Shown in pieces: positions 1 to 9,880 of a DNA stretch of 64,000 nt. Source of the DNA: Silene latifolia (taxonomy: Eukaryota; Streptophyta; Magnoliopsida; Caryophyllales; Caryophyllaceae); NCBI RefSeq assembly GCF_048544455.1, contig NC_133538.1:41675969-41739968 (forward strand), given 5' to 3'. A model generated the notes under the pieces. The model made no database searches, was not told where the DNA came from, and worked only from the letters and a program-made list of their open reading frames with translations. A program made the position numbers and the translations under genes. Within the stretch, counting starts at the first letter, position 1. Each line of letters begins with the position of its first letter.

Positions 1-187
1 TGATGGACATGTAATCCTTGAAGGCCCGAATGTGATTGAGCGGGTCCGCCACTCCCTTGAACTTGGGTACATCAGTTAAGATAAAGTTGTCGAGCATTTG
101 ATCCCCAACGGGTTCGAACCTTCGATTGTTCTCAAGGTGGATGTTGTTTCCCTGGGCTAGGAGTTGCTCTTCCAAGAGCTTGAGCTT
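1..187 (-). pseudogene. gag: Tat/Ogre-type gag, downstream part (element 1)
   Basis: Read on the minus strand this encodes a gag core with the motifs PKFKG, DPLNHIRAFKDYMSI and an EEQLLAQG segment. The same segment occurs in the gag of the second Tat element near 33000-33180, where PKFKG and NPLNHIRAFKDYMSI are also present, though the two proteins are otherwise clearly diverged. Gag forms the retrotransposon particle. The frame runs off the left window edge and is broken on the right by the CACTA insertion at 188. The N-terminal part continues at 3280-3462, in frame once the insertion and its 3-bp duplication are discounted. Lineage (Tat/Ogre) is inferred from similarity to element 2, whose pol I can see. 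Confidence 0.8.
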
Positions 188-440
188 CACTACTACAAAA
201 CTCGTTATGGACATCAGTCGATGGACATCGGATTATCTGGAAAACCGATGTACATAATATGCACATCGGTTGTTTGCAAAAAACTGATGTGCATATAATT
301 ATATGTACATCGGTTGCGTTAAAAAGCACATGTTCATTATTTCTGATTTTAAAGGACATGTGATATTTAATAAAACCCATGTCTATATAAAAGTCATGAA
401 CATGGGACATTGCATTTAACCGATGTGCATCTAAAGTGAA
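188..440. repeat. CACTA left terminal and subterminal repeats
   Basis: The 13-bp terminal repeat is followed by at least five copies, in both orientations, of a short motif with core ACATCGG or CCGATGT, often preceded by ATGG or ATGC. Subterminal arrays of this kind are where CACTA transposases bind in characterised elements; binding here is inferred. The array matches the one at the other end of the element. Confidence 0.75.
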
Positions 441-461
441 AATTATAGGCGGCAAAAATAT

Positions 462-909
462 TTGCCAGAACCCCGTATGGATATAACTTATCCAAAATCT
501 ACAATCATCTCCCCTCACTCACAAGCCCTATTTCCCTTTTCCATCAAATTCCCCCTCTCAAATCAACAAGACCATCTTCAATCTTCCGCTACTCTTGCTG
601 CACCACAACCGCCGCCGCCACGTACACCGAGAACAACAACCTCAACCTCGGCAAATCCGAACTTCCGGACATTCACACCTAATCAGAATTTCAGAGTTCA
701 GACTCCCTCTTTCCTTCCCCTTCAATGCGCTCACACATTCACACCCACGTCGCCCACCACCAGCGCTCACCATGCCCGCCCACCACCGCAGCTCACCGAC
801 CAGTGCACGAACTTGCATCTCTTCTTTAATCGGTAAATTCGCTCTCAGATCTATTTTAATCCCGAGAACTTTTTGTTTTGGTTCTTGTCTTTTTGTTTTT
901 CGAGCTTGA
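462..909 (+). other. CT- and proline-codon-rich segment resembling a captured 5' untranslated leader
   Basis: This stretch is C- and T-rich, like a plant mRNA leader. It gives two overlapping low-complexity frames rich in Pro, His, Thr and Arg that I do not take as genes. Near 829 there is a GTAAAT that could be a 5' splice site opening a leader intron. Together with the exon-like pieces further right it may represent the upstream part of a captured host gene. This is inference; no family is recognised. Confidence 0.35.
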
Positions 910-1596
910 TAATTGTTTAGTTAAGAGTATTCAGATTAAGGCTTGTACTTTATGCAAATTTAAGTGGGTACTCTTTAGAAAAAAATTTAGAGTTCGGTCT
1001 TGATGTTTTTAAATTAGGGTTTGTGATTAAATTGGGAGTTTTTTGTATAAAATTTGTAATAATTCCGCAATTCGTGATTTGTTTAATTTATTGTAGGATG
1101 AATCATTATTGTAGGATGAATCAATATGGTATCCTTCCCTTCACATTTTAATTTGTTTGATTCAGTCTGTATTATCTTCTATTACTTCGATAACTTCATT
1201 GCCTAATTGTGACTTAATTGGTAATTTGGTGAGGAGGGTGTTCAATTGTTGCCATATAGTCGGCATTTGGCTGTTGTGGCCATGAATTTGCCCTGATTAA
1301 GGTTGTTCCACTTAGCTGGAGGGGTGCTTGTAATGACTGGGTTCTCACACCATCAAAATGATTGCATATCGTAACAACAATTATGTTGTAATGAAGTGTA
1401 GTTTAAGCTTTGAATTGCGTATCTAGGGTAAAGCTTGGCGTTGGAAACCTGAATTTTGATTGCGAGAACTTTATTAGTAAGGGAATTATCTTTGGTGGGC
1501 AAGTATCACAGGCTTATTTATTTTCTTCGGCTGATTGTTTCAGGTTATGGGTTGCATTGCTTGACGGCAAAGTTGGGAGTGATTTAGGCATTCAAG

Positions 1597-1792
1597 ATGC
1601 CACCTTCTCCGTCCTTGGGGCGCTCTTCCAGGGGCGATTTCCGTAGTGATAGCCATAAGATAGGACGTAGTCTCGAGGGCGTGTTATCTTTTAAAGAAAA
1701 AGACGATGATCTTGCTTTATTCAACGAATTGCAAAGCAGAGAAAGACAGAATTTCCTTCTTGAGTCAACTGACGATTTTGAAGATTTGTTAT
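1597..1792 (+). pseudogene. Captured first coding exon of a FLO11-like plant gene
   Basis: The exon starts at an ATG and reads MPPSPSLGRSSRGDF, then GRSLEGVLSFKEKDDDLALF, then ...QSRERQNFLLESTDDFEDLL. From memory of the family, this resembles the N-terminus of a conserved, Ser/Thr-rich plant protein often labelled flocculation protein FLO11-like or hypothetical; its molecular function is not known to me. The exon ends in a GT at 1793-1794 and the frame continues through the exon at 1908 in the correct phase. Only the first two exons are visible, so this is a transduplicated fragment carried by the CACTA element, not a full gene. Confidence 0.65.
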
Positions 1793-1907
1793 GTAATTTC
1801 TTCTGCTCTTATACTTTATTTGTTGTTTGAAATGTAAAGTATTTTATACGCAATTCAATGCTTAATGGGGCTAAATGTCTGTGTAACTTGCATTTGTGAA
1901 TTTCCAG
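1793..1907 (+). other. Intron retained in the captured gene fragment
   Basis: A 115-nt GT...AG segment with a T-rich 3' end (…TTTCCAG) separates two exons whose codons join in phase (one base of the split codon on the left, two on the right). Its retention shows that capture happened at the DNA level rather than through an mRNA copy. Confidence 0.6.
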
Positions 1908-2020
1908 CTTCTAGAGCCAAGCCATTTACGGATTTCAAGCTTGGAATCAATATCCCTGTTCGAGGAGAGACCAGTGATCTGCTCAATGTGGATGGTGACA
2001 AGAACGATTATGAGTGGTTG
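1908..2020 (+). pseudogene. Captured second coding exon of the FLO11-like gene
   Basis: Translation gives KPFTDFKLGINIPVRGETSD, then DLLNVDGDKNDYEWL, the continuation expected from the recalled family, where a segment close to DFKLGISIPARGESSDLL and a Trp-Leu follow. The exon stops at a GT at 2021. In the family the next residues would be a PPDTPLFPSL-type segment; I do not see it here, so the captured fragment ends or is rearranged soon after. Confidence 0.65.
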
Positions 2021-2152
2021 GTGTTATTTGTAATTCAGTCGTTGGCCATTTATTCATGTAGTTGAACTTTTATTTATTTATTAATTCAGTCATTCTAGTT
2101 GTATTGGGTTCGTCTCTCATTATATTGATTTTTTTCCCCTGTTTGTTTAAAA

Positions 2153-2503
2153 GTGAAGCTAAGCAAGGCTTATTGTGCCATTCTTTGCCATAATTCAAAT
2201 TCAGGGTCTCAAATTTTAATGCACTTCAAGGAGTTCATCGGACAGTTTAACACCAATTTCCAAGAAGATGCTTTGATTATCTCTCTTAAGCTTAACTCTT
2301 CCAATGATTTTTTGAAAAAGCCTTGTGAATGTTTTGCTTCATGTTTCGGATCTTCACTGCAGGATGCTGCTGCTTGGCTTGAGTATTTTGAATCCAAGGC
2401 CTTTGAACAGCAAGAAGCTGCCAGAAATGGGACTCGAAAACCTGATGCATCCATAGCCAGCAAAGGCCACCTGAGGTATTTCCAAAAACCTCAACTTAAA
2501 TAG
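2153..2503 (+). pseudogene. Second exon-like segment in the CACTA element, gene unknown
   Basis: An open frame of 116 codons spans this region. A stretch at 2363-2475 (reading [20 protein letters not shown]) is bounded by CTGCAG on the left and GAG|GTATTT on the right, as for an internal exon. The upstream half (about 2205-2310) follows an ATTCAG that may be another acceptor site. I do not recognise the protein. It may come from the same host locus as the FLO11-like exons or from a different one. Confidence 0.4.
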
Positions 2504-3000
2504 GTCATTTGTCATAAGCGGTGTGACCTTTTGTCCATTATTACTCCACTTACTAGGTAGAACGTGAACCTGTACCTTTTGTTGCAATTTTGTTGAATGT
2601 GGATACTGGGTATGCCTTGTGATTAATATTCTATCTTCATTCTATATTGCCAGTGTATCATACTTGCTTGATTACATAAATTCAAATACCGATACAAAAG
2701 GAAGAAATTCAATGACAGCCAAGAGGAAAAGCTATCTGGCGAAGGTATACTAAGTAGTTGAAGATCTATAAATAATTTGACACATTATGTAAATGAAATT
2801 TTTTTGTATAGTTTACATATCGGTTTATATTTTTGTATAGGTTAGTCGTCTAAGTAAATTTGACACATTATGTAGATGAAATTTTTTTGTAATTGGCTTT
2901 GGATAACCGATTGATTGTATACAGATATTTTTTGTTGATTATGGAATCATTTTGCATTGTCATCATGTGTACGACTAATATGGGCAACAGCGTAATATTT
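2504..3000. other. Non-coding AT-rich interior of the CACTA element
   Basis: No credible frame. Two near-identical stretches, about 2775-2812 and 2855-2892 (TTGACACATTATGTARATGA with a T-run), form a short tandem duplication. A run of T residues (about 2999-3008) precedes the right subterminal array. Confidence 0.5.
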
Positions 3001-3024
3001 TTTTTTTTATAAAAAATAATAATT

Positions 3025-3276
3025 ATAGACATCGGATTTTTTCAAAAAACTGATGTCCATTGATCAAATAGACATCGGTTTTCCTAAAAATCCGATGTCC
3101 ATTGATCAAATAGACATCGGTTTTCCTAAAAATCCGATGTGCAAATTTTAATGGACATTGGTTTAAAATCCGATGTCCATTAATCCACAATGGACATGAC
3201 CAAACTCTACATCGGTTGTGTATCCGATGTCCATATAGCGAAAAGTCCGATGTCCATCACAAGTTTTGTAGTAGTG
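3025..3276. repeat. CACTA right subterminal array and terminal repeat
   Basis: Units of ATGGACATCGG / CCGATGTCCAT recur in alternating orientation. One stretch (GATCAAATAGACATCGG followed by a T-rich run and the inverted core) is tandemly repeated about every 45 bp. The array ends in the 13-bp terminal repeat. The same core fills the left end. Confidence 0.8.
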
Positions 3277-3279
3277 CTT

Positions 3280-3462
3280 TTTCTCAGTTTCGGTCAAAGG
3301 CGGAGTTTTGTGTTTTCCGGTTTCCTTGTTTTCTAGGGTATCGATACGGGTCTCGACACGGTCCAGGGTGACCTTAAGGGCTGTGAGCAGGTTGACTAGC
3401 TAAGCCGTTGTGAGGTCTCTTTTGTTATCGTTGTTGTTGGACGAAGCTGAAGATGGGGCCAT
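3280..3462 (-). pseudogene. gag: Tat/Ogre-type gag N-terminus (element 1), split from 1-187 by the CACTA element
   Basis: On the minus strand a start codon at 3460-3462 opens MAPSSASSNNNDNKRDLTTA followed by an in-frame TAG, then LVNLLTALKVTLDRVETRID and a short charged stretch that reaches the CACTA insertion. The first stop suggests decay independent of the insertion. A comparable N-terminus (short, then a coiled-coil-like LLRLQ...AIEGRIVAVEAKL) begins the gag of element 2 at 33468, supporting the assignment. Confidence 0.7.
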
Positions 3463-4114
3463 GGCTCTGAGGCAGAAAATGGCTCACTTTACATCCCAAT
3501 CCGACACGGTTTAACGACTAAACACAGACAACACAAAAAAAGGGAAAGACACTTCGGACCGTGTATGGTGCCTCAGTGCTAACTCGATTTATGGTGTGAC
3601 GGTGTTGACCGGCCCTTGACTCGCGTTCAACGTAAGCGCATGACGCCGTTGAATGAGTCTATAGATGAGACGACTCATAAGTAAAGACCCATAAGTTCGT
3701 TTGCTTTGACTCGATAGACACGAGGCAGAATTGGAATGGTGGACTGAAATTTTCGAAAATAGAAATTTTCAAAAAGATTCATTTGTCGTTTTATGGACTG
3801 CTTCCGAAGACTAGGGATTTTCAAAAAGTCAGTCAGTTGAAAAGTTGTCTTAGGTTTGTTTTCAAAAGATGGTTTGAGTTCGAGTTGCGGCGGTTCTGAA
3901 AACAATGTGTTGTTTCCGAAGACGGCTTTTGAAATTCAAAATCGTGCGTTTTGAAAATCGAGTTTTAAAATGTTTGAAAATGTTGTGGTCCCGAGAACGG
4001 TGTATAGTCCTCGGGATTTAAAAGTCCTCGAAAAAGGGTGTATGTCATTTTCGGGTTATAAAAGAGCCAATTTGTCGGCGCGAGACGGGTTAAAATCCGT
4101 GTCTTGACGTGGCG

Positions 4115-4450
4115 ATTATAACGGCGTAAAAAGGTGTTTTTTGAAATGGTTGTAGAAAACCGGTTTTGAAACATTACAACGACCTAAAAAGGTGCTTTTG
4201 AAACGGTTGTAGAAAATCGGGTTTGAAAATCATCATTACGACGGCCTAGAAAGGTGCTTTTGAAACGGTTTGTGGAAAACCGAGTTTGAAAATCGTCATT
4301 ACGACGGCCTAGAAAGGTGCTTTTCAAACAGTTTGTGGAAAACCGGGTTTGAAAATCGTCATTACGACGGCCTAAAAAGGTGTGCAACGGTCGGCGAAAG
4401 ATCGAGGTTTGAAATGGCCATTATAACGGCGCAAAAATGTGTTTTGAAAG
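4115..4450 (-). repeat. 63-bp tandem repeat in the leader of element 1
   Basis: About five units, the best three near-identical, carry the landmarks ACGACGGCCTA, AAAGGTGCTTTT and TTTGAAAATC. Because 63 is a multiple of 3, the repeat stays open on the minus strand and gives a 21-residue peptide repeat (FLGRRNDDFQTRFSTN...). I see no start-codon context or conserved partner that would make it a real gene, so the open frame is probably a by-product of repeat length. Confidence 0.8.
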
Positions 4451-4893
4451 GTTTGAAATGACACGGAAGGACTTATGATTACATAACACATAAGCATGCG
4501 CAGTTCATTATATTATGCATAATGCTGACACGGGTTTTGGCTTAATAGGGTGGGTTACACACCAAGCGATCAATCCCCGATTTTCGAGAGGGATACCAAT
4601 CCAAAAAACATGTGTAAGGAGGGTGCCCTAGCTTTGTGCACGAAGGAAATGAAAGCTCTTTGACGAAACATAAATGTGCAACGTCAATGGTATGCCTGAC
4701 GCAATCGAGATTTGAAACGCGGGGATGAGAAAAATCACGCTGACGGGACGAGCCAATTGATTGATAAAGGTTATGTTGTGTGCCCGGTCAAGGAACCCGA
4801 CATATGAACGTAATATCAATTAGTGCATTTAAACCAAGACCTCGTTCGAGTCTCACCATCTAGGGATCACAAAGACACAAGTGTCCTAGTTTT

Positions 4894-4910
4894 CCTTAGT
4901 GGAGTCGTCA
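4894..4910 (-). promoter_or_regulatory. Primer binding site of element 1 (mutated)
   Basis: The minus strand reads TGACGACTCCACT, differing by one base from the TGGCGACTCCACT of element 2. It lies three bases from the LTR edge at 4914. Published Ogre elements are reported to use tRNA-Arg; whether this matches that tRNA was not checked. Confidence 0.65.
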
Positions 4911-4913
4911 ATC

Positions 4914-5384
4914 TGTGGATATGGGCCACCTGCACGCCAAGCCAATTGTGGACGTACAACAGTCTTAAAGCCACGCTCAGTGGCGTATTAAATGCTTTCG
5001 ACTGGATCATTTTAGATCGGTCGACTTCATCTCGACAAGGGTCTCGAAACAATGTTAGAGATGTTCAGAGTCGCCACTAAGAAATTGTGGGATGCTTGGA
5101 AACCGTTCGATTCCAATTTATACCTAGGTCAAGTAAGGCAAAAAGCGGTGTTTGACATAGGTACTAAAGATAAGGAGTGGTCCCTCTTTAGCATCCAATC
5201 TTTAGAATGACTCTTGTTCGCCCTGGATAAGGTCGTCCACTATCCAAAGTTTCTGAGTAAGAGGTGAAGGTACGTATTGGGAAGCCCTTTAATCGGACGC
5301 TCAATCCCGCCCGTGGTAGCGGCCTCTACTGATCGATCTTTGTTGGTTGAATGCAAGAGTTGAGAAAACGGGTAAATGCATGAA
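4914..5384 (-). mobile_element. 5' LTR of Tat/Ogre-like element 1, inner portion
   Basis: It starts TGTGGATATGGGCCACC and closely follows, along its full length, the LTR beginning at 47104 (shared landmarks: CCTGCACGCCAAGCCAATT, GGGATGCTTGGAA, TTTATACCTAGGTCAA, TAGCGGCCTCTACTGATCGA). The copia element breaks it at 5384/5385; it resumes at 21821. In minus-strand terms this is the end of the LTR next to the primer binding site. Confidence 0.85.
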
Positions 5385-6666
5385 TGTTAGTTATTTAGAC
5401 CAAATTAATACTCATCATATGATATTAAAATTACAAATTTATTTAAAGTGGTCTAAATCTACATGCATGCAAATAAAAAGTATAAAAGATGGTATTAAAC
5501 CATCTTAAGACAAAAGTTCCTTACATTGCTATAAGGCAAAAATGGGCACTACAAAGGTCTCCTACCTTTATAGTTCTTGAGCTATTCAACTTTAGATGAT
5601 CCTCCAAGAACACCTAACCACCAAAAAGATGGTCTCCTAAGGATACACCCAAGAATCAACCCAAAAACTACTATATTACTAACTAGGTAAAATTAGTAGT
5701 AATCCTTGTTTGTAATGTATTTGATGTACTAATAAATATTATTACTATGATAATATTATTAGATGATATTTATATGTATTTTAAGATGAAAATGATGAAC
5801 AAAATAAGAAGAAAATTTGGTCTCTAGGTGATCAAGAGAAACCGGCCAAAGGGTGCTTAAAGACCAAAATTTTCTTCAAATTTTTTTCAACTAATAAAAT
5901 GAGGTGAATAGTTGGGTATTTATAGCCTATTATGGGGAACAAAAGTAAGTGGAATTTGCCACTTCATGAACACATGTAGCCCTCTAAAAAACCGGAATAA
6001 TTGTACTGTATTTGGTCCATTTCGGTTTTCGTCATTTGTCTTACAAATGCTTATAAGTCTTATATTTAATTATCTTACATAATTAAATATTAATTTAATT
6101 ATTTAACACTTAAATAATACAAATTAACTACCAATAACTACTTAACCATTAAGTAATCATAAGACCATTTTATCAACTTACAATGTGTCAATATTATCCC
6201 ACTTATCTAATTTTACAACCTCTTGTAAAAATTAAATAGCTAATTAATTCCATCTCAAAACAAAAACACATATCGCATAAAATTAATTAACAATTAATTA
6301 ATAAATTCTAATTATTTATTATTTAAATATCACATAATTAAATAATAAATCTCCTTGTCCCGAGTTCGTAACCCGTCATCAAATAATACATTTATGTGAC
6401 TAACTAAGAGTCAAATAATACAAGGAATTAATTATTTCGTATCTCATACAAACAATTAATTTATTCTATTTGGGCGTCATCCTATAGGTGTGACCTAAAG
6501 GGATCAGCTGATCACCGCCGTCACACGACAGTAATGTCAAACTCTAGTCAGCCAATCATTACCGATTAACGATGACCAGCTGAAAAATAAATAAATAAAT
6601 CCCTGATATTCCTTTTACGAGATTTAATATGTAAACGCACTCATTGTGGAGGACACTACTCCAACA
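5385..6666 (-). repeat. Copia 3' LTR (1282 bp)
   Basis: It is bounded by TGTTAG and CCAACA and aligns with few differences to the right LTR once that copy's two insertions are removed (about 1284 bp). That similarity marks a fairly recent copia insertion relative to its degraded Tat host. Confidence 0.93.
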
Positions 6667-6667
6667 A

Positions 6668-6676
6668 TCTCCCACT
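6668..6676 (-). promoter_or_regulatory. Copia polypurine tract
   Basis: The minus strand reads GTGGGAGAT directly before the 3' LTR, the usual plus-strand priming tract of plant copia elements. Confidence 0.85.
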
Positions 6677-7429
6677 TGTCTGACACAAGTGTGCGTTACC
6701 AATTCTCTTGTCCAATAATATCTCCCACTCAATGCAAGATGTCTTCCAGGTCGTTCTTGCACGTGATCATATCATAAAGTGGTTTCCTCGATCAGGAGAA
6801 TGACTGTTTGACCGGATAATCTACTATAGATCTCATCCGAGCGTGGCCACGCATTCACAGTCATCTCTCCTCGAGTGGCCTTGAGATAAAATATGACTTA
6901 TAAGGACAATCCCGTTGACCTATTTTCTTCATTCGATACAGATCACAATGACCCAGTAAATGCTCATCGGCCTCTTTTTACGGTGCGACCTAGAACAAAA
7001 ACCAAAGCCACCGGAAAACCGTACCAACTCAGACAAATAGTCACCAGTCTAAAGAATTGACTCAAAGGAATAAATAGAAATCCTCGCCACGACCTAGCAA
7101 CTAAAGGACTCTATAAACGGTCACTGTCCGACAAATTGTCTCACAATATGCCTATGTAATCGACCAGTCATCACTATGACCATATGACAGTCGAACCTGT
7201 CATCTATCGCCTTACAATCTAGTCACTCCGAGACGTCACCTCATTAAGTAACTAGGGATAAAATACAATGTTAATCCGGTTCACTTAATAGGGTTCGACA
7301 TTGTCGTTACAACCTATTTGGAGAAAACAACGTATATAAATTCAGACATAAAACTGAATATAACGATAAATGCAACTTATCATATATGAAATAATAAATA
7401 CAATATTTTGATTATTACAGATCATATAA
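6677..7429 (-). other. Copia 3' untranslated region
   Basis: No reading frame of note lies between the end of the RNase H region and the polypurine tract. I see nothing else in it. Confidence 0.6.
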
Positions 7430-8357
7430 TTTACAACAGTTCTGGCATTCGTCTCAACCCCATCGAAACTACATGACTATCATGTTTAGCTTGAGACAAT
7501 GGCTTGGTTAAAGGATCAGCGATGTTGTCAGCTGTCCCAACCTTACAAACTGTAATTTCTTTCCTTTCGATTCAATCTCTAATTACATGAAATTTCCTAA
7601 GTACATGCCTAGACTTGTTACTAGACTTGGGCTCTTTTGCTTGAAAAATAGCCCCACTGTTATCACAATACAAAGTGATAGGATCCTCGGCGGTAGGAAC
7701 TACTTTCGGTCCCTCTAAAAATTGCCTAATCCAAACACTTCCTTTGCAGCCTTCGTAGGGCGCAATGTACTCGGCTTCCGTTGTAGAATCAAAGCATCAT
7801 AGACTCTTTGAAACTTCTCCAAAAACCGCCCCTCCGTTCAACAAAAAGACAAAACCAGCCTGGGATTTCAAATCATCCCTATCGTTTTGGAAACTGGCAT
7901 CCGTATAACCTCTTATACGTAATTCAGATTCTCCTCCAAACACTAAGAATTTATCTTTAGTCCTTCTCAAGTACTTCAGAATATTCTTGACGGCTATCCA
8001 GTGACTCTCATCTGGAGTTTTCTGAAAACGACTCGTCATACTCAAAGCATACGAGACATCAGGACGAGAACACATCATATCATACATGATCGATCCAACA
8101 ACGGAAGCATAGGGAATCGATTTCATGCGTTCAATATCCTTAGGCTCAGTAGGACACTGTGACTTACTCAAAGTGATCCCACTGCCCATAGGTAGAAAAC
8201 CTCTCTTGGAGTTTTTCATATTGAATCGGTCAAGAATCTTATCGATATAGGCTTCTTGACTCAATGCTAATATCCTTTTGGGTCTATCCCTATCCGGATA
8301 CCCAAGATGCTCTGAGCTTCTCCCAAATCTTTCATTTGGAAGTGATTTTCCAACCAC
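7430..8357 (-). pseudogene. pol: Copia RT end and RNase H
   Basis: The frame continues the RT with a LSQEAYIDKILDRFNM segment, MGSGITLSKSQCP and CSRPDVSYALSMTSRF, typical of copia RT-RNase H linkers. It then hits a stop at 7797. Beyond it, in the same direction, the RNase H motifs STTEAEYIA (catalytic Glu), YCDNSGAI (catalytic Asp) and a terminal ADPLTKPLSQAKH segment can still be read to about 7430. RNase H removes the RNA template during reverse transcription. The frame differs from the YVDD segment upstream, so a frameshift lies near 8300. Confidence 0.85.
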
Positions 8358-8455
8358 TTCTTAACAGAAGCAAGCATATCGACATCATTCCCAATGAGTA
8401 ATATGTCGTCCACATAAAGAAGTAAGAAAACAACTTTATTCCCACTAAACTTCAT
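8267..8455 (-). pseudogene. pol: Copia RT catalytic YVDD segment
   Basis: This fragment carries LLLYVDDILLIGNDVDML, the catalytic Asp-Asp box of Ty1-copia reverse transcriptase, followed by KDLGEAQSILGIRI. It is in the same frame as the main RT block at 8495-9160 and is separated from it by a stop. The overlap with the next ORF in a different frame marks the frameshift. Confidence 0.88.
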
Positions 8456-8494
8456 GTATAAACATGGTTCATCAACACTTCGAGAAAAACCATT

Positions 8495-9160
8495 CTATTT
8501 AATAACATGATCAAAACGATGATTCCAACTCCTTGACGCTTGCTTAAGACCATAAATGGATCTCTTAAGTTTGCATACTTTGTTAGGATTTTTAGGATCC
8601 ACAAAACTCTCAGGTTGTGTCATGAACACTTCCTCTTCCAGAAACCCGTTCAGGAAAGTGGTTTTGACATCCATTTGCCATATCTCATAATCATGAAATG
8701 CAGCAATCGCTAACATTATCCAAACAGATCTAAGCATAGCAACTGGTGCAAAAGTTTCATCATAGTGTAAATCATGAACTTGAGTGAAACCTTTTGCAAC
8801 CAATCTAGCTTTGTCGACATCTTTATGTCCATCCATGCCGATTTTAATCTTGAATATCCACTTACACTGAAGAGGTCGAACATCTTTAGGTAAGTCAACC
8901 AGGTCCCATACCTGATTATCGTACATGGAATCCATTTCGGATTTCATGGCCTCGAGCCATAGCTTAGAGTCAGAACTCATAATAGCTGCTTTATAGGTCT
9001 TAGGTTCATCACTTTCTAAAAGTAAAACCTCATAGTCACCATCTTCCTCGATAATACCAAGGTATCTATCAGGCTGGCGACTAACCCTTTCTGACATCCT
9101 AGGTTCAGAAGGAACAATAACTGATTCAGACATAGAAGGAACATCTTCCTGTATCGTCAA
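8495..9160 (-). pseudogene. pol: Copia RT, palm and fingers
   Basis: The frame contains WLEAMKSEMDSMYDNQVWDL, then CKWIFKIKIGMDG, KARLVAKGFTQ, YDETFAPVAMLRSVW and MDVKTTFLNGFLEEEVFM, the ordered blocks of plant copia RT. The first catalytic Asp (QMDVKT) is present. A stop interrupts the frame at 8495 just after KQASRSWNHRFDHVIK. Reverse transcriptase copies element RNA into DNA. Confidence 0.9.
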
Positions 9161-9208
9161 ATCAGTTTGTGGCTCTTGAACTTCGTCAAGTTCAAAATTT
9201 CTCCCACT

Positions 9209-9403
9209 CTATCTTCTAGAAATAAACTCTTTTTCTAGAAAGACAGCTTCACGAGCCACAAACACTTTGTTCTCGTTACTATTGTAGAAGTAATATCCAC
9301 AAGTTTCCTTAGGGTAGCCTATAAATATACACTTTTCAGAACGAGGTGCAAGCTTATCGTCAGACTTACTCTTGACATAAGCATCACAACCCCATACTTT
9401 CAT
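9209..9403 (-). pseudogene. pol: Copia integrase C-terminal segment
   Basis: The motifs KVWGCDAYVK, KCIFIGYPKETCGYYFYN and VFVAREAVFLEKEF match the segment linking integrase to RT in plant copia elements. It lies in the same frame as the integrase core and RT blocks, separated by stops on both sides. Confidence 0.82.
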
Positions 9404-9484
9404 GTATCGCAGATTTGGGATTTTTCCTTTCCATATCTCATATGGAGTTTTGTCAGTTGATTTAGTGGGACTTTTATTAAGTGA

Positions 9485-9880
9485 TTATACAACAGATAAA
9501 ATGGCAAAACCCCAGAATGACTTAGGTAACTCTGTTTGACTCATCATCGATCGAACCATATCTAATAAAGTTCGATTCCTCCTTTCAGCCACACCATTTA
9601 ATTGTGGTGTGCCAGGAGTAGTTAACTGAGATACAATACCGCAGTTTATAAGGTGATCTTTAAAGTCATTGCTTAAATATTCCCCACCACGATCTGATCG
9701 TAATGCTTTAATCTTCTTATTTAATTGGTTTTCTACCTCATTCTGAAACTCTTTGAACTTATCAAAAGCTTCACTTTTATACCTCATTAAGTAGATATAC
9801 CCATATCTACTCATGTCATCGAAAAGTAATGAAATAGTCATAATTACCTCTAGCAAGAATCGCTTGTCATTGGACCACAC
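9485..9880 (-). pseudogene. pol: Copia integrase core
   Basis: The frame carries DDMSRYGYIYLMRYKSEAF, then RSDRGGEYLS (second catalytic Asp) and GVAERRNRTLLDMVR (catalytic Glu), followed by PKSFWGFA. The first catalytic Asp (LIHTDVCGPM) lies upstream in a different frame, so a frameshift separates the two. Integrase inserts the cDNA into the genome. The frame is closed by a stop at 9485. Confidence 0.88.

Larger units (their letters stand above)
188..3276. mobile_element. Non-autonomous CACTA (En/Spm) transposon with captured gene pieces
   Basis: The ends are perfect 13-bp inverted repeats: CACTACTACAAAA at 188-200 and its complement at 3264-3276. A 3-bp target duplication CTT lies at 185-187 and 3277-3279. 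Both the CACTA ends and the 3-bp duplication are diagnostic of the family. The 3089-bp body contains no transposase-like frame, so it would depend on an enzyme supplied elsewhere. Subterminal repeats with an ACATCGG core occupy both ends. The interior holds a CT-rich leader-like stretch (about 480-840) and exon-like pieces at 1597-2020 and 2363-2475. It sits inside a retrotransposon gag, so it inserted after that element. Confidence 0.95.
3463..4913 (-). other. 5' leader of Tat/Ogre-like element 1
   Basis: This 1.45-kb non-coding stretch lies between the gag start and the primer binding site. Tat/Ogre elements have long leaders. A segment around 4525-4630 (GGTTTTGGCTTAA and CCAAGCGATCAA) is shared with the leader of element 2 at 33860-33910, confirming that it is element DNA. 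It contains the 63-bp tandem repeat described separately. No convincing gene is seen. Confidence 0.7.

Noticed and set aside
462..909. Proline-rich protein gene
   Set aside because: Low-complexity CT-rich leader-like DNA inside the CACTA element; two frames are open for the same compositional reason.
4184..4387. Repeat-protein gene from the 21-residue periodic frame
   Set aside because: The open frame follows from a 63-bp tandem repeat in a non-coding leader; no start context or homologous protein is evident.
6559..6762. 67-codon frame at the copia LTR edge
   Set aside because: It spans the LTR boundary and polypurine tract, which cannot be a conserved coding unit.
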